Notes: a model not told the origin generated them from the letters alone. DNA of 64,000 bases from Rosenbergiella gaditana (GCF_018494065.1 NZ_JABBFR010000001.1:124001-188000), one strand, 5' to 3'. Shown: positions 46,869 to 57,392, numbered from the stretch's first letter. Translations and numbers: made by a program.

Positions 46869-47603
46869 TTAACGGATCTGTGCGGCAACGCGATAGAGAT
46901 AGATCAATAAAAGCGCTGAAGTCAGGTGGGCCAATACATTACTCACCAGCAGAATAAGGCTATTAGGCATTAAACCAAAACTGCCAAATAAGAAGGTCAG
47001 CGCAATTCTTACCACAAACCAGGCAATCACTGCTGGAGCAATAAGACGGATATTCTTCCAAACCAATGGCACACTTTGCTTCATGGTTTTCAACAAGCCA
47101 CGATCTTTTTCGAGAAGCAGCACTGGTGATAGTGAGAACAACACCATTAATACAATCCCGGGCACAATCAAGACATAAAAGCCGAGTTGTACAATAGTGG
47201 TTAATAAAAAGGTCTGAATGAGCAGTCGAGGCCAGACGGGGGCACTGGCACCAATAGCACGAATTGCGCTAGTGGCTTGACCTTGGGCAGTAGCCGATAG
47301 ATATTTTAATACGCCGCCCACCAGTAAGGTGTTACCAATTAAGGCAGAGAAGGTCATTACGGCCGAGATGTGCATTAATACGCTGCGTTGGTCTTCGCTC
47401 ATATCTTGTAATAGACCGAACAGCGATTCGGTACTTTGGCCACTTTGTAAGAAATCACCTAAAGGGTCTGTTGAAGGTAGAAATGTCTTGAGCAGCAATA
47501 CCGTAACAAAGGCTGAGAGCAGTGAGATCAATATCAACGGCTTGAAATGCTGCGTAAAATGCTGGGCAGCGTCACGGTAAAATGGTTTGGCCGTGAGGGA
47601 CAT
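46869..47603 (-). CDS. yciC: UPF0259 membrane protein YciC
   Basis: From ATG 47603, with AAGGAG upstream, the 244-residue protein begins MSLTAKPFYRDAAQHF and has about six hydrophobic segments. It matches E. coli YciC (KPLILISLLSAFVTVLL, LLKTMKQSVPLVWKNIRLIAP). The function is unknown, but YciB and YciC together are reported to maintain the cell envelope. The frame extends upstream to 47657 without homology. It is divergent from ompW. Confidence 0.9.
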   Translation of the reverse strand: MSLTAKPFYRDAAQHFTQHFKPLILISLLSAFVTVLLLKTFLPSTDPLGDFLQSGQSTESLFGLLQDMSEDQRSVLMHISAVMTFSALIGNTLLVGGVLKYLSATAQGQATSAIRAIGASAPVWPRLLIQTFLLTTIVQLGFYVLIVPGIVLMVLFSLSPVLLLEKDRGLLKTMKQSVPLVWKNIRLIAPAVIAWFVVRIALTFLFGSFGLMPNSLILLVSNVLAHLTSALLLIYLYRVAAQIR

Positions 47604-47767
47604 GAAAACTCCTTGATGTATAGGGAAAATTTGCGCCAATTGTACATGGATAAGCACCTAACTGGCACAGGACTTACATAACTTTCTATTATATCTATTT
47701 ATCAGCGTTATTGGGTAACTGCTTCATCGAGACTTTCATGAAGTGAATCTAGAAATACTGGTTAAAA

Positions 47768-47781
47768 TTGATCTCGATCAA
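47768..47781 (+). promoter_or_regulatory. FNR box upstream of ompW
   Basis: TTGATCTCGATCAA is a perfect match to the FNR consensus TTGAT-N4-ATCAA, 130 bases before the ompW start. It fits reports that ompW is FNR-regulated in E. coli. It could also act on the divergent yciC. Confidence 0.75.
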
Positions 47782-47910
47782 GGCATTGTTTTATATGAAT
47801 TAATTACATCATTATTCACATGAATTCAATCGATAAACGCGCCAGAATAGGCACAATAATTATAGGTGTTTACTTTTAGTCACTTTTTATCGATAAGTTC
47901 AGGAGTTTTT

Positions 47911-48543
47911 ATGAAAGCGCGTAAAATTGTACTAGCCATGGCTCTTGTGTTTCCAGCAATAGTCTCTGCGCATCAAGCGGGTGATTTTTTTATCCGTGGT
48001 GGCGCGGCTTTAGTTCGCCCAACAGGGAATTCTGATAATGTCTTGGGATTGGGATCGTTTAATGTTAGTAATAACACCCAGTTAGGCTTAACTTTCACCT
48101 ATATGGCAACCGACCATATAGGTGTGGAACTGTTGGCAGCGACGCCATTCAGACATAAAGTGGGCTTACGCTCTACCGGCAACATTGCGACGGTGCATCA
48201 GCTTCCTCCTACGCTAATGGCACAATATTATTTCTTGGATAATAGCTCTGCATTCCAACCTTATGTCGGGGCTGGGATTAACTATACGACCTTCTTTGAT
48301 AATAAATTTAATGATACGGGTCGCCAAGCAGGTCTCACTGATTTGCGTCTCAAAGATTCTTGGGGTTATGCGGCACAAGCAGGGGTGGACTATCAGTTGA
48401 CCGATCACTGGATGCTGAATGCTTCAGTCTGGTATATGGATATCAAAACCAAGGTACGCTTTAAGGCGGCAGGTGAATCACAGTCTATTGATACGAAGAT
48501 TAACCCAGTTGTTTTCTTTTTAGGCGCCGGATATCGTTTCTAA
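47911..48543 (+). CDS. ompW: Outer membrane protein W
   Basis: OmpW is an 8-stranded barrel with a hydrophobic channel. ATG 47911 has AGGAG 5 bases upstream and gives a signal peptide, MKARKIVLAMALVFPAIVSA, cut before HQAGDFF. The mature protein has GGAALVRPTGNSDNVLGLG, LLAATPFRHKVGL, YYFLDNSSAFQPYVGAGINYT and a terminal YRF. Roles reported for the family include small hydrophobic molecule transport and stress adaptation. Confidence 0.95.
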   Translation: MKARKIVLAMALVFPAIVSAHQAGDFFIRGGAALVRPTGNSDNVLGLGSFNVSNNTQLGLTFTYMATDHIGVELLAATPFRHKVGLRSTGNIATVHQLPPTLMAQYYFLDNSSAFQPYVGAGINYTTFFDNKFNDTGRQAGLTDLRLKDSWGYAAQAGVDYQLTDHWMLNASVWYMDIKTKVRFKAAGESQSIDTKINPVVFFLGAGYRF

Positions 48544-48555
48544 CGATTTTAAAAG

Positions 48556-48575
48556 AAGGCCGTGTTAACGGCCTT
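48556..48575. terminator. Terminator between ompW and the BON lipoprotein gene
   Basis: An AAGGCCGT / ACGGCCTT stem with loop GTTA lies between the converging genes; the minus strand continues CTTTT, so it can act in both directions. Confidence 0.7.
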
Positions 48576-48586
48576 TACATCATGGT

Positions 48587-48901
48587 TTACTTAATTTGCA
48601 TACCATTTACAACTGAACGAACGCCTGGCACGGTACGGGTGACATTAACCGCCTTTTGCGCTGCCTGTGCAGAACTCACAAAACCGCTTAACTGCACACG
48701 TCCTTTGAAGGTTTCAACGTTAATTTCCGTAGAACGTAAATCCTTCTCACCTAATAGCTTCGCCTTCACCTTAGTCGTCACGACGGTGTCATCAATGTAG
48801 CCACCGGTGCCTTCATGTTTTGGTGTTGGCGCACAACCCGCCAGAGATAATCCGAGGATGGTCGCTAATAAACCCGTTGTCACTATTTTTGCAAACTTCA
48901 T
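48587..48901 (-). CDS. BON-domain lipoprotein
   Basis: The 104-residue product has a lipoprotein signal peptide with lipobox LAGC (cysteine at about residue 23) and one BON domain (DDTVVTTKVKAKLLGEKDLR to VVNGMQIK). BON domains bind membranes and occur in OsmY and DolP. Single-BON lipoproteins are common in enterobacteria, but this one has no clear E. coli counterpart at this site, where yciGFE would be. A role in envelope stability is a guess from the fold. Confidence 0.85.
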   Translation of the reverse strand: MKFAKIVTTGLLATILGLSLAGCAPTPKHEGTGGYIDDTVVTTKVKAKLLGEKDLRSTEINVETFKGRVQLSGFVSSAQAAQKAVNVTRTVPGVRSVVNGMQIK

Positions 48902-49010
48902 TCGATGCCTCCCTGTTGAATCTAGATTGGATAGTGATCAGTTGATCAGCTCAAATTTAGCCTATTAATAAGAAATCTACTAATATTTCTATGCGAAATA
49001 TGAATCTCAC

Positions 49011-49829
49011 TCACTGAGTTGGCGACTTTTTCGTAGCGTCCTTCAGCTCAGCAACAAAGCGCTTTAACGTCTCAAGTAAACGGACGGGATCTTCTGCATG
49101 CTGCTCGATGATCTTCACTGTGGCTGAGCCTGCGATAGCACCTACAGCGCCTGATGCAATGGCTGCACGCACTTGTTCCGGTTGTGAAATACCAAACCCC
49201 TGTATCGCAGGAGGTGCGCCATATTGGCTCAGCTTTTTCACCAAATGGGCGAGGGACGTCGTGGCACGGTTTTCTGCCCCAGTGACACCAGCACGTGACA
49301 GGAGGTAGGTGTAACCTTGCCCCCATTGACCAATGGACTCAATGAGCGCGTCATCTGCATTCGGTGGACAAATAAATATCGGTGCAATGCCATGTCGGGT
49401 TGCGGCTTGACGGAAAGGCAGAGATTCTTCGATAGGCACATCAGCGATCAATACGGAGTCTACACCGGCTTGTGCACAGCGCTGGTAAAACTCATCAATC
49501 CCTTGGCTGAAGACTAAATTCGCATACATCAGTAATCCGATAGGGAGTTGAGGATATTTAGTCCGAACGGTACGCAAGATGTCAAAGCACTTTTGAGTGG
49601 TGATTCCGCCAGCAAAAGCGCGCAAGGTTGCAGTCTGAATTGTCGGGCCATCGGCCAGAGGATCAGAGAAGGGGATACCGAGCTCCAAGGCATCCGCCCC
49701 CCCTGCAACCAGGGCATCAATGATTTGCAAAGAGAGCTCAGGGGTTGGATCACCTAAGGTTACGAACGGGACGAAGGCGCCTTGTTGTTGTTCAGCTAAA
49801 CGGGAAAAAAGCGTTGCGTAACGGTCCAT
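49011..49829 (-). CDS. trpA: Tryptophan synthase alpha chain
   Basis: TrpA cleaves indole-3-glycerol phosphate to indole and GAP and passes indole through a tunnel to TrpB. The catalytic Glu is in [20 protein letters not shown] (Glu49 and Asp60 in the usual numbering), and the phosphate loop [13 protein letters not shown] follows. The length is 272 residues. Its ATG overlaps the trpB stop by one base (TAATG), so the two are translationally coupled. It is the last gene of the trp operon. Confidence 0.96.
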   Translation of the reverse strand: MDRYATLFSRLAEQQQGAFVPFVTLGDPTPELSLQIIDALVAGGADALELGIPFSDPLADGPTIQTATLRAFAGGITTQKCFDILRTVRTKYPQLPIGLLMYANLVFSQGIDEFYQRCAQAGVDSVLIADVPIEESLPFRQAATRHGIAPIFICPPNADDALIESIGQWGQGYTYLLSRAGVTGAENRATTSLAHLVKKLSQYGAPPAIQGFGISQPEQVRAAIASGAVGAIAGSATVKIIEQHAEDPVRLLETLKRFVAELKDATKKSPTQ

Positions 49830-51019
49830 TAAATTTCTCCCCGCTGTTGTAGGATGTCGTGAACAGTGAAAATATCTTTATCGCCACGCCCTGAGAGGTT
49901 GACGACCAAAAGTTGCTCTTTCTCAGGATCCGCTTTAGCCAGCTTGATCGCGTGGGCGAGAGCGTGCGAGGATTCCAATGCAGGGATAATTCCTTCAGCT
50001 CTACATAATGCTTTAAAAGCATCTAATGCTTCATCATCGGTGATCGAAACGTAATCGGCACGCCCAATACTATTTAGGTAGGCATGTTGTGGGCCGACAG
50101 AGGGAAAATCTAGGCCAGCAGAGATCGAATAAGACTCTTCGATTTGTCCTTCTTCTGTCTGCATCATCGGCGCTTTCATCCCAAAATAGATACCGGTACG
50201 ACCATGTTTCAAAGGGGCACCATGCTCTCCGCTTTCAATACCATGACCCGCAGGTTCTACACCGATTAACTGGACTTCTGGGGTGTCGATAAAGTCTGCA
50301 AACATACCAATGGCATTGGACCCGCCGCCGACACAGGCGATTACGGCATCAGGTAGACGACCCTCTTTCTCCAGAATTTGCTGGCGAGTCTCTTCACCGA
50401 TCATGCGCTGGAATTCGCGAACGATCGTGGGGAAAGGATGGGGTCCAGCTGCGGTCCCCAACATATAGTGGGCGGTTTCATAGCTGCCAGACCAATCGCG
50501 CAGCGCTTCGTTACAGGCGTCTTTTAAGGTTGCTGAGCCGCTATGTACAGGAATAACCTCTGCACCCATTAAACGCATACGGAATACATTGGGGGACTGA
50601 CGCTCGACGTCTTTCGCACCCATGTAGATACGACACTTCATCCCTAATAACGCACAGGCCAGCGCAGAGGCGACCCCGTGTTGACCGGCACCGGTTTCTG
50701 CGATGATTTCTTTCTTCCCCATACGCTTAGCCAGTAGTGCTTGTCCCAATACCTGATTGGTTTTGTGTGCACCACCGTGTAAGAGATCTTCGCGCTTGAG
50801 GTAGAGACGAGTCTGCGTTCCTGCCGTTAAATTTTGGCATAGGGTGAGGGCTGTTGGGCGACCCGCATAATCTTTGAGCAGCTGAGTAAACTGCTGCTGA
50901 AATTCTGGATCACGCTGAGCGCTGACGAAAGCGTCTTCTAATTGTGCCAGGGCTGGCATCAAAATCTGTGGGACGTATTGTCCACCGTACTCACCAAAAT
51001 AAGGATTTAATAGTGTCAT
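49829..51019 (-). CDS. trpB: Tryptophan synthase beta chain
   Basis: TrpB joins indole to serine with PLP. The PLP lysine is in [17 protein letters not shown] (about residue 87), with [10 protein letters not shown] and the phosphate-binding [10 protein letters not shown]. The length of 396 residues is that of E. coli. It lies 20 bases after trpCF and overlaps trpA by one base. Confidence 0.97.
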   Translation of the reverse strand: MTLLNPYFGEYGGQYVPQILMPALAQLEDAFVSAQRDPEFQQQFTQLLKDYAGRPTALTLCQNLTAGTQTRLYLKREDLLHGGAHKTNQVLGQALLAKRMGKKEIIAETGAGQHGVASALACALLGMKCRIYMGAKDVERQSPNVFRMRLMGAEVIPVHSGSATLKDACNEALRDWSGSYETAHYMLGTAAGPHPFPTIVREFQRMIGEETRQQILEKEGRLPDAVIACVGGGSNAIGMFADFIDTPEVQLIGVEPAGHGIESGEHGAPLKHGRTGIYFGMKAPMMQTEEGQIEESYSISAGLDFPSVGPQHAYLNSIGRADYVSITDDEALDAFKALCRAEGIIPALESSHALAHAIKLAKADPEKEQLLVVNLSGRGDKDIFTVHDILQQRGEI

Positions 51020-51039
51020 AGTCAGTATCCAATCAATTG

Positions 51040-52416
51040 TTATTGAGCGTGGGTTGCGTAAGTATTGATCGTTGCAAAAACGCTGTTCAGTTTTTGCTTA
51101 TCCTTAATCCCTGGCGTCGTTTCTACTCCAGAATTCAGATCAACCCCCGCGCAGCCAAGGGCTAATGCCTGTGCGATGTTGTCCGCTGAGAGTCCTCCCG
51201 CCAGAATGATGTCATCAAGAGGGTGATCGGCTAATAACTGCCAGTCGAACGTTTGGCCACTGCCACCGTTGCCATTATCGAAGATATAACGATCAACGCC
51301 GATCCAGCCTCGATCCGGTAGATGCCCATCAATTTTAAAGGCTTTCCATATCTGGCAGCTAGCGGGTAATAAATCGCGTAGGCGGCGGATATAGGAAGGA
51401 TCTTCACTCCCATGAAGTTGCACTACGGATAGGCCTAAGGCTTCAACTTTTAATACGATATCGCCAACTTCGACATCACGGAAAACGCCTACATAGCGAA
51501 GTGGGGCGCTTTCAATAATGGTTTTAGCCTGTTGTTCGCTCACATAGCGTGGTGAGGCTTCAACAAAAATTAATCCACCATACAGTGCACCGGCTTGATA
51601 GGCAGCTTCTGCATCCTGGCTACGTGTTAATCCACAGACTTTGTTTTCGCCCGATAGTAGACGTTTGATGGCAAAGCGTAGGTCATCTTCTGCCATTAAT
51701 GATGAGCCGACCAGAAATCCTTGCGCATACTGATTTAAGGTTTTGATTTGAGCGTACTGTTGGATCCCTGATTCACTGATAACCAAGGTACCGGCAGGAA
51801 GCTGGTTAGCCAACTGGCGTGTTTTATCAGTATCGACAGAAAGGTCACGTAAATCCCGATTGTTAATACCTACCACTTCTGCTTGCAATGCAACGGCACG
51901 TACTAACTCTTCTTGGTTACTGACTTCGGTAAGGATCCCCATCTTTAACGCTTTAGCGGCATCGGCAAGAAGGCGATACTGCTCGTCATCTAACACAGAG
52001 AGCATCAGAAGGATGGCATCAGCTTGGTAGAAACGTGCTAACCAGATCTGGTAAGGGTCAACAATAAAATCTTTGCATAGCACTGGCTGGTGAACAGCTT
52101 GGCGTACTATCGGTAAAAATGAGAAATCGCCTTGGAAATATTTCTCATCGGTGAGTACCGAAATGGCCGAGGCATAGTCACGATAAACTGTTGCGATGGC
52201 TAAAGGATCAAACACTTCTCGAATCAGCCCTTTGGACGGAGAAGCTTTTTTGCACTCTAAGATAAAGGCGGGATTATGTTGACGCAGTGCCTCAATAAAG
52301 GAGCGGTCGCTGGGAATGACCTTAGCTTGAAAATCAGACAGTGGTTGAGTGGCTTTACGTGCCTCAATCCAGATTATTTTATCATCAACAATTTTCTGAA
52401 GTACGGTACCCTGCAT
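51040..52416 (-). CDS. trpCF: Bifunctional indole-3-glycerol phosphate synthase / phosphoribosylanthranilate isomerase
   Basis: The N-terminal half (to about residue 255) is TrpC with [14 protein letters not shown] and VISESGI; the C-terminal half is TrpF, beginning [26 protein letters not shown] with the catalytic cysteine and ending [20 protein letters not shown]. The fusion is usual in enterobacteria. The symbol trpC is also used for it. It starts one base after the trpD stop. Confidence 0.96.
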   Translation of the reverse strand: MQGTVLQKIVDDKIIWIEARKATQPLSDFQAKVIPSDRSFIEALRQHNPAFILECKKASPSKGLIREVFDPLAIATVYRDYASAISVLTDEKYFQGDFSFLPIVRQAVHQPVLCKDFIVDPYQIWLARFYQADAILLMLSVLDDEQYRLLADAAKALKMGILTEVSNQEELVRAVALQAEVVGINNRDLRDLSVDTDKTRQLANQLPAGTLVISESGIQQYAQIKTLNQYAQGFLVGSSLMAEDDLRFAIKRLLSGENKVCGLTRSQDAEAAYQAGALYGGLIFVEASPRYVSEQQAKTIIESAPLRYVGVFRDVEVGDIVLKVEALGLSVVQLHGSEDPSYIRRLRDLLPASCQIWKAFKIDGHLPDRGWIGVDRYIFDNGNGGSGQTFDWQLLADHPLDDIILAGGLSADNIAQALALGCAGVDLNSGVETTPGIKDKQKLNSVFATINTYATHAQ

Positions 52417-52417
52417 A

Positions 52418-53416
52418 TTATCCTCTTGCGGCTAACGCTGTAACACATTGATAGGCAGCACCACTACGCAGCATGTCGAGTGCTTTTGTCGCATTTTCAC
52501 GTAGGTTTTCTTGGCCGAACAGTTTCATTAACATCGCAACATTGATAGCGATAGCGTGTTCATGCGCTTCCTTACCTTTACCCTGAAGTAATTGCTCTAA
52601 AATGTCACGATTTTCTTCCGGTGTTCCGCCCCGTAAGCTCTCTATTGGGTGCAGGGAGAGACCAAAATCTTCTGGGCTAATTTGATAACGGGTGATCTCA
52701 TTATCCCTGAGTTCAGCCACTTCAGTGATCGTATGAATGGCAATCTCATCCATCCCCCCACCATGCACCACAGCTGCCCGCTGATAGCCCAATACCCGTA
52801 ATGTCTCTGCTACGGGCTGCACAAGCTCTGGGCTATAAACTCCAATCAGTGCCAAAGGTGGTCGTGCTGGGTTAATCAGGGGGCCAAGAACGTTAAATAA
52901 CGTTCGCGTGCCTAACTGTTTACGCACTGGCATCGCATGACGAAAGCCACTGTGGTAGTGCGGCGCGAAAAGAAAACAAAGATTCAGATCGTCCAGCGCT
53001 TCGCGCGCTTGGGCTGGCGGCATATCCAAATTAATCCCAAAAGCGGCTAAGAGATCAGAAGAGCCTGATTTACTCGAGACGCTGCGGTTTCCATGTTTCG
53101 CCACTTTATAACCACAGGCGGCCGCGACAAAGGCACTGGCGGTGGAAATATTAATACTGTTGGAACCATCACCGCCGGTACCGACGATATCAGCGAATAA
53201 TGTATCTGGCCGTGGAAAAGGTAGGGCATGGTTAAGAAAAGCCGTTGCGGCTCCCGCGATCTCATGCGGTGATTCGCCACGCACCTTCATGGCAATCAGT
53301 AGCCCAGCCAAGCTCACCGGGTCAATTTCGCCTTTTACCACCGCAGAGAAGAGCTGTTCACTCTCTTGCTGGCTGATGTATTGCCCCTGATAGAGGCGTT
53401 CAAGTAATGCTTTCAT
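52418..53416 (-). CDS. trpD: Anthranilate phosphoribosyltransferase
   Basis: TrpD transfers phosphoribosyl from PRPP to anthranilate. It shows the [28 protein letters not shown] motif, [21 protein letters not shown] and [16 protein letters not shown]. At 332 residues it is a free-standing enzyme, not fused to TrpG as in E. coli. It starts 9 bases after the trpG stop. Confidence 0.95.
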   Translation of the reverse strand: MKALLERLYQGQYISQQESEQLFSAVVKGEIDPVSLAGLLIAMKVRGESPHEIAGAATAFLNHALPFPRPDTLFADIVGTGGDGSNSINISTASAFVAAACGYKVAKHGNRSVSSKSGSSDLLAAFGINLDMPPAQAREALDDLNLCFLFAPHYHSGFRHAMPVRKQLGTRTLFNVLGPLINPARPPLALIGVYSPELVQPVAETLRVLGYQRAAVVHGGGMDEIAIHTITEVAELRDNEITRYQISPEDFGLSLHPIESLRGGTPEENRDILEQLLQGKGKEAHEHAIAINVAMLMKLFGQENLRENATKALDMLRSGAAYQCVTALAARG

Positions 53417-53425
53417 GAGAGTCCC

Positions 53426-54007
53426 TTATCGTTTTAACGCCCAGGCCAGCGTTTGTTCCAGTAATTTAGCGCCATGAGTGGTGAGGATGGATTCTGGATG
53501 AAATTGGAAGCCACACACACGGTCCACGTCATGTCTGACCGCCATCACCATGCCATTGAATGTGGCATTAACCGTTAAGCTTGATGGAACGTTACTGCCG
53601 ACCAACGAGTGATACCGTGCGACGGGTAGAGGACAAGGTAACTGTTGGAACATTTCTTGGTTATCATGCGTAATGTCTGAGGCTTTACCGTGTAAGATTT
53701 CATCAGCTTGCCCCACGGTTCCACCATAACTTTCGACGATAGCTTGGTGGCCTAAACAGATACCGATGATTGGAACTTTGCCCCGTAACTGTTTTAGCAG
53801 CTCAGGCATACAGCCTGCTTCACTCGGTGAACCTGGACCCGGCGATAACAACACAATGGGTTGGTGTAGGCTAGTGACCTTGGTGACCAACTGCTCTACC
53901 GGGACATTATTTCGGAAAATAATGACGTTATGACCAAAGGTACGTAATTGATCGACCAAGTTATAAGTAAAGGAATCAAAATTATCCACTAATAAGATAT
54001 CAGCCAT
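53426..54007 (-). CDS. trpG: Anthranilate synthase component 2 (glutamine amidotransferase)
   Basis: TrpG supplies ammonia from glutamine to TrpE. The class I amidotransferase triad is present: the cysteine in [10 protein letters not shown] (about residue 85) and the histidine-glutamate pair in [13 protein letters not shown] 54007 overlaps the trpE stop by one base (TAATG); the longer frame from 54025 lies inside trpE. The 193-residue protein is separate from TrpD. Confidence 0.95.
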   Translation of the reverse strand: MADILLVDNFDSFTYNLVDQLRTFGHNVIIFRNNVPVEQLVTKVTSLHQPIVLLSPGPGSPSEAGCMPELLKQLRGKVPIIGICLGHQAIVESYGGTVGQADEILHGKASDITHDNQEMFQQLPCPLPVARYHSLVGSNVPSSLTVNATFNGMVMAVRHDVDRVCGFQFHPESILTTHGAKLLEQTLAWALKR

Positions 54008-55563
54008 TAGAAGGTCTCCTGGCAATGATGGGCAGTCGCGATGGCTCTCAGCACAGCACGCGCTTTATTCCGGCTTTCATCGGCTTCGGACTGAGGATCA
54101 GAGTCGAGAACCACCCCTGCACCCGCTTGAACGGTGGCAATGCCTTTTTCGACGTAAGCTGAACGGATCACGATACAGGTATCGAAGTCCCCGGACCCGG
54201 TAAAATAGCCGACCGCACCGCCGTAGCTGCCACGACGCGTCTTTTCATGCTCGGCAATCAGTTGCATGGCGCGCACTTTCGGTGCTCCACTTAAGGTGCC
54301 CATGTTCATGCAGGCACGATAAGCATGCAAAACGTCTAAGTCGTCACGTAAACGGCCAACGACCCGCGAAACGAGATGCATAACAAAGGTATAACGGTCA
54401 ACTTTGGTGAGGTCAGCCACATAGCGGCTCCCAGGGGTGCAAATTCGTGCCAAGTCATTACGAGCGAGATCCACTAACATAAGATGTTCGGACATCTCTT
54501 TTTCATCACTACGCATATCCAGTTCGATACGGCTATCCAAATCTAAATTGAGTGATCCGTCAGCGTGTCTGCCACGTGGCCGCGTACCGGCAATGGGGTA
54601 AATCTCGATTTGGCGATTTTGGGCATCGTATTTTAATGAGCTCTCGGGTGAGGCACCAAATAAGCTGAAATCTTGGTCCTGTAAGAAAAACATATAAGGA
54701 CTTGGATTGCTTTTCTTCAATACGTCGTAAGCGGCGAGCGGTGAAGGACAAGGTAAAGAAAAACGTCGCGACGGGACAACTTGGAAAATATCACCACGGC
54801 GAATAGCGACTTGTAACGCTTTAACGACGTTACAGTAGGTTTCATCATCTTGATTACAGGTTAACTGCATATCCTGTACCGGGGCAGCCGACACTTTATT
54901 GGGTGTAGTCAACATTTGTTGATGAAGCTGATGCAGTCTTGCTTGCAAACGTTGGAACTCTTCGCTGTTATCGGTAAATAGGCTCGCTTGTAGCCGCGCC
55001 TGCTGTGTCTGATGATCAAGGACTAAGAGTGTTTCAGCCAGATAGAAGCAGTAGTCAGGACAGGCTTGATCTTGCTGCAAAGGGGGAAGTGCTTCGAACC
55101 CGGCAACTAAGTCGTAAGCAAACAGACCACCTAAAAATAGGGCATGACGTTGTTGATCGCTATTGGCAGTTAATGTGGGGATCAGGCGCAGCACATCGAA
55201 TACCGAGGCGGATTTCAAACGGCTGTCTTCATCTTGAAGCGCTGGAGTCTCGCTAAAGGTAATGACGAGTTGATCGGCCGATACCTTGGTGTGGGCTTCT
55301 GCCGGGAGTTTTTCACACAGTAGCGGTAACAGGCTTTGACCGTTAGTACTCAATGCTTGGACGTTGACGACATTTCTCATCGCGCTGATACGTAATGCGC
55401 TGTCGACAATCATTAAGCTTTGTAAATCGTCTTTACTGCTGACATCTGCCGATTCGAGCAGCAATGTAGACGGTCTCGCACCACATAATTGGTTAAATAG
55501 CGCGGTAGGGTCGGCAGAATAGGGTGTTTCAACAGTGATGAGTTTGAGTTTGCATGATGTCAT
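54007..55563 (-). CDS. trpE: Anthranilate synthase component 1
   Basis: TrpE converts chorismate to anthranilate with TrpG. The tryptophan feedback site [17 protein letters not shown] is at about residues 34-50. The catalytic domain has [50 protein letters not shown] and [16 protein letters not shown]. The length of 518 is close to 520 in E. coli. It is the first structural gene of the trp operon and ends with a coupled overlap to trpG. Confidence 0.97.
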   Translation of the reverse strand: MTSCKLKLITVETPYSADPTALFNQLCGARPSTLLLESADVSSKDDLQSLMIVDSALRISAMRNVVNVQALSTNGQSLLPLLCEKLPAEAHTKVSADQLVITFSETPALQDEDSRLKSASVFDVLRLIPTLTANSDQQRHALFLGGLFAYDLVAGFEALPPLQQDQACPDYCFYLAETLLVLDHQTQQARLQASLFTDNSEEFQRLQARLHQLHQQMLTTPNKVSAAPVQDMQLTCNQDDETYCNVVKALQVAIRRGDIFQVVPSRRFSLPCPSPLAAYDVLKKSNPSPYMFFLQDQDFSLFGASPESSLKYDAQNRQIEIYPIAGTRPRGRHADGSLNLDLDSRIELDMRSDEKEMSEHLMLVDLARNDLARICTPGSRYVADLTKVDRYTFVMHLVSRVVGRLRDDLDVLHAYRACMNMGTLSGAPKVRAMQLIAEHEKTRRGSYGGAVGYFTGSGDFDTCIVIRSAYVEKGIATVQAGAGVVLDSDPQSEADESRNKARAVLRAIATAHHCQETF

Positions 55564-55589
55564 TAGTGTTATCTCTTTTATTCTTCCAA

Positions 55590-55616
55590 TAAAAAGCCCG
55601 CCGAGTGGGCGGGCTT
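55590..55616 (-). terminator. trp attenuator
   Basis: On the minus strand AAGCCCGCC / GGCGGGCTT form a 9-bp stem with a 5-base loop, followed by TTTTATTG, 27 bases before the trpE start. An upstream CGGGC near 55661-55667 can pair with GCCCG of the first arm to form the antiterminator, so the alternative 2:3 and 3:4 structures of a trp attenuator are available. Confidence 0.85.
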
Positions 55617-55667
55617 AGAAATCTGCATAGCGGTTATTTTAGCTGGATGCATGACAACGTCGCCCGA

Positions 55668-55721
55668 TTATGGGAGAGTGACGCGCCACCATTGTAAAAG
55701 CTTTAACGTTATAACCATCAT
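55668..55721 (-). CDS. trpL: trp operon leader peptide
   Basis: A 17-codon frame reads MMVITLKLLQWWRVTLP and ends in TAA, with tandem tryptophan codons at residues 11-12 just before the attenuator. Translation could start at either of the two adjacent ATG codons. The tandem Trp codons act as the tryptophan sensor: a stalled ribosome would free the antiterminator. It has no other function. Confidence 0.88.
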   Translation of the reverse strand: MMVITLKLLQWWRVTLP

Positions 55722-55750
55722 GAGATTGTGTCCTATCTGAAGTCTTGTGT

Positions 55751-55782
55751 ACTAGTTAACTAGTTCATGGCGGAATTGTCAA
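55751..55782 (-). promoter_or_regulatory. trp promoter with TrpR operator
   Basis: On the minus strand TTGACA and TTAACT are 17 bases apart, identical to the E. coli trp promoter. The perfect palindrome ACTAGTTAACTAGT (55751-55764), the TrpR operator, covers the -10 element. Confidence 0.93.
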
Positions 55783-55849
55783 CAGTCTACGTTAACTAAA
55801 AGTGATTTATCAGTAGGGGAAATGTTGAACACGTCTGAGAGAGTAAATT

Positions 55850-56725
55850 TTGACCGAGAATGTACGCGCGATTATCTATGATTTGCATACCCACACCCAA
55901 GCGTCAGATGGGGTACTGAGTGCTCAAGAGCTCGTTTTACGAGCTAGTGAGCGTGGCGTAAAGGTATTGGCGATCACTGACCACGATACTACTGCAGCGA
56001 TAGAAGCCGCCGAAGCTGCTATTCACGCAGAGGATCTCGATCTTACCCTGATTACGGGAGTAGAGATCTCCACATTATGGGAAAATCATGAGATTCATAT
56101 TGTGGGCTTAGGCTTCGACCCACAACACCCGGCCATGGTGGATTTATTACAGCAGCAATATCAGCGGCGTGAAGTCCGTGCGGCTATGATTGCTGAACGC
56201 TTAGCGAAAGCTGGTATTGCTGGGGCGCTGAGCGGTGCACGAGAAAAAGCGGGGGAAGGGCAAATTACTCGGGCCCATTTCGCTCGTTACCTTATTCAGC
56301 AAGGTAAAGCTGAGACGATGGCGCAGGTATTCAAAAATTATCTTGCTCGCGGCAAAACGGGATATGTCCCGGCGCAATGGTGTACGCTCCCCACTGCGGT
56401 GGAAGCGATTCATCAAGCCGGAGGAGTAGCCGTGGTCGCCCATCCTGCACGCTATCAACTCTCTACTAAATGGCTGAAGCGCTTATTGGCATACTTCGCT
56501 GAAATCGGAGGGGATGCAATGGAAGTCGCACAATGCCAACAGGCACCGAATGAACGGCAACAACTGGCCAAGTATGCAATGGATTACGGCTTATCAGCCT
56601 CGCTTGGCTCTGATTTCCATCAGCCCTGTGCATGGATAGAGTTAGGTCGTAAACTGTGGTTACCGAAAGATGTGGTTCCCATATGGGAAAAATTTCCAGC
56701 TTTAGCTGCCCCAACTCGGGGGTAG
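55850..56725 (+). CDS. rnm: RNase AM (PHP-domain 5'-3' exoribonuclease)
   Basis: Formerly YciV or TrpH, this PHP-domain enzyme trims 5' ends of rRNA and degrades short oligonucleotides. The PHP metal-binding motifs are YDLHTHTQASDG, AITDHDTTAAI, GVEISTLWENHEIHIVG, VAHPARY and SLGSDFHQP. The start is a TTG at 55850 giving MTENVRAIIYDLHTH; GAGAGAG lies upstream and no better ATG exists. It is divergent from trpE, and yciO follows 9 bases downstream. Confidence 0.92.
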   Translation: MTENVRAIIYDLHTHTQASDGVLSAQELVLRASERGVKVLAITDHDTTAAIEAAEAAIHAEDLDLTLITGVEISTLWENHEIHIVGLGFDPQHPAMVDLLQQQYQRREVRAAMIAERLAKAGIAGALSGAREKAGEGQITRAHFARYLIQQGKAETMAQVFKNYLARGKTGYVPAQWCTLPTAVEAIHQAGGVAVVAHPARYQLSTKWLKRLLAYFAEIGGDAMEVAQCQQAPNERQQLAKYAMDYGLSASLGSDFHQPCAWIELGRKLWLPKDVVPIWEKFPALAAPTRG

Positions 56726-56734
56726 GAGACTACT

Positions 56735-57355
56735 ATGAGTCAATTATTTTATATTCATCCAGAAAACCCTCAGCCACGTATCGTCAAACAAGCGGTTGAG
56801 CAAATTAATCAAGGTTCAGTGATTGTTTATCCGACAGATTCGGGATATGCCATAGGGTGTAAACTTGAGGATAAAGCCGCCATGGAGCGGATTATTCGCT
56901 TGAGACAATTAGATGGCCGCCACCACTTTACCTTGATGTGTCGAGATTTATCGGAGCTGTCGACTTATGCGCAGGTGGATAATATCGCCTTTCGCCTCCT
57001 CAAAAATAACACCCCAGGCAGTTACACTTTCTTACTAAAAGCGACTAAAGAAGTCCCGCGCCGTTTGATGAATGAAAAACGGAAAACGATTGGACTGCGT
57101 GTCACGTCACACCCTGTTGCCCAAGCGTTATTGGAAGCGTTAGGCGAACCCCTAATGTCGACCACATTGATCCTTCCTGGTAATGATTTCGCGGAATCCG
57201 ACCCAGAAGAAATCCAAGATACTATCGGAAATCAAGTCGATTTGATTCTGAATGGCGGCCCTATCGGTCAGCATCCGACCACGGTTATCGATCTCTCTGA
57301 TGGGTCGCCGGTTGTCGTCCGCCAAGGCGCAGGAGATACTCGTCCCTTTGAATAG
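56735..57355 (+). CDS. yciO: YciO/YrdC-type (Sua5 family) protein
   Basis: The 206-residue protein has the Sua5/YrdC fold: YPTDSGYAIGCKLEDKAAMERI, then KIR-like RQLDGRHHFTLMCRDLSEL and GPIGQHPTTVIDLSDGSPVVVRQGAG. YciO paralogues resemble the threonylcarbamoyl-AMP synthase TsaC but are not essential, and their role is unclear. It shares an operon with rnm and is followed by a 12-bp terminator hairpin. In E. coli yciQ follows; here it does not. Confidence 0.92.
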   Translation: MSQLFYIHPENPQPRIVKQAVEQINQGSVIVYPTDSGYAIGCKLEDKAAMERIIRLRQLDGRHHFTLMCRDLSELSTYAQVDNIAFRLLKNNTPGSYTFLLKATKEVPRRLMNEKRKTIGLRVTSHPVAQALLEALGEPLMSTTLILPGNDFAESDPEEIQDTIGNQVDLILNGGPIGQHPTTVIDLSDGSPVVVRQGAGDTRPFE

Positions 57356-57357
57356 CC

Positions 57358-57392
57358 AGATTGGGCAATGGCTCTATTGCCCAATCTTTCTT
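57358..57392 (+). terminator. Terminator after yciO
   Basis: A perfect 12-bp stem (AGATTGGGCAAT / ATTGCCCAATCT, loop GGCTCT) is followed by TTCTT. Confidence 0.8.
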
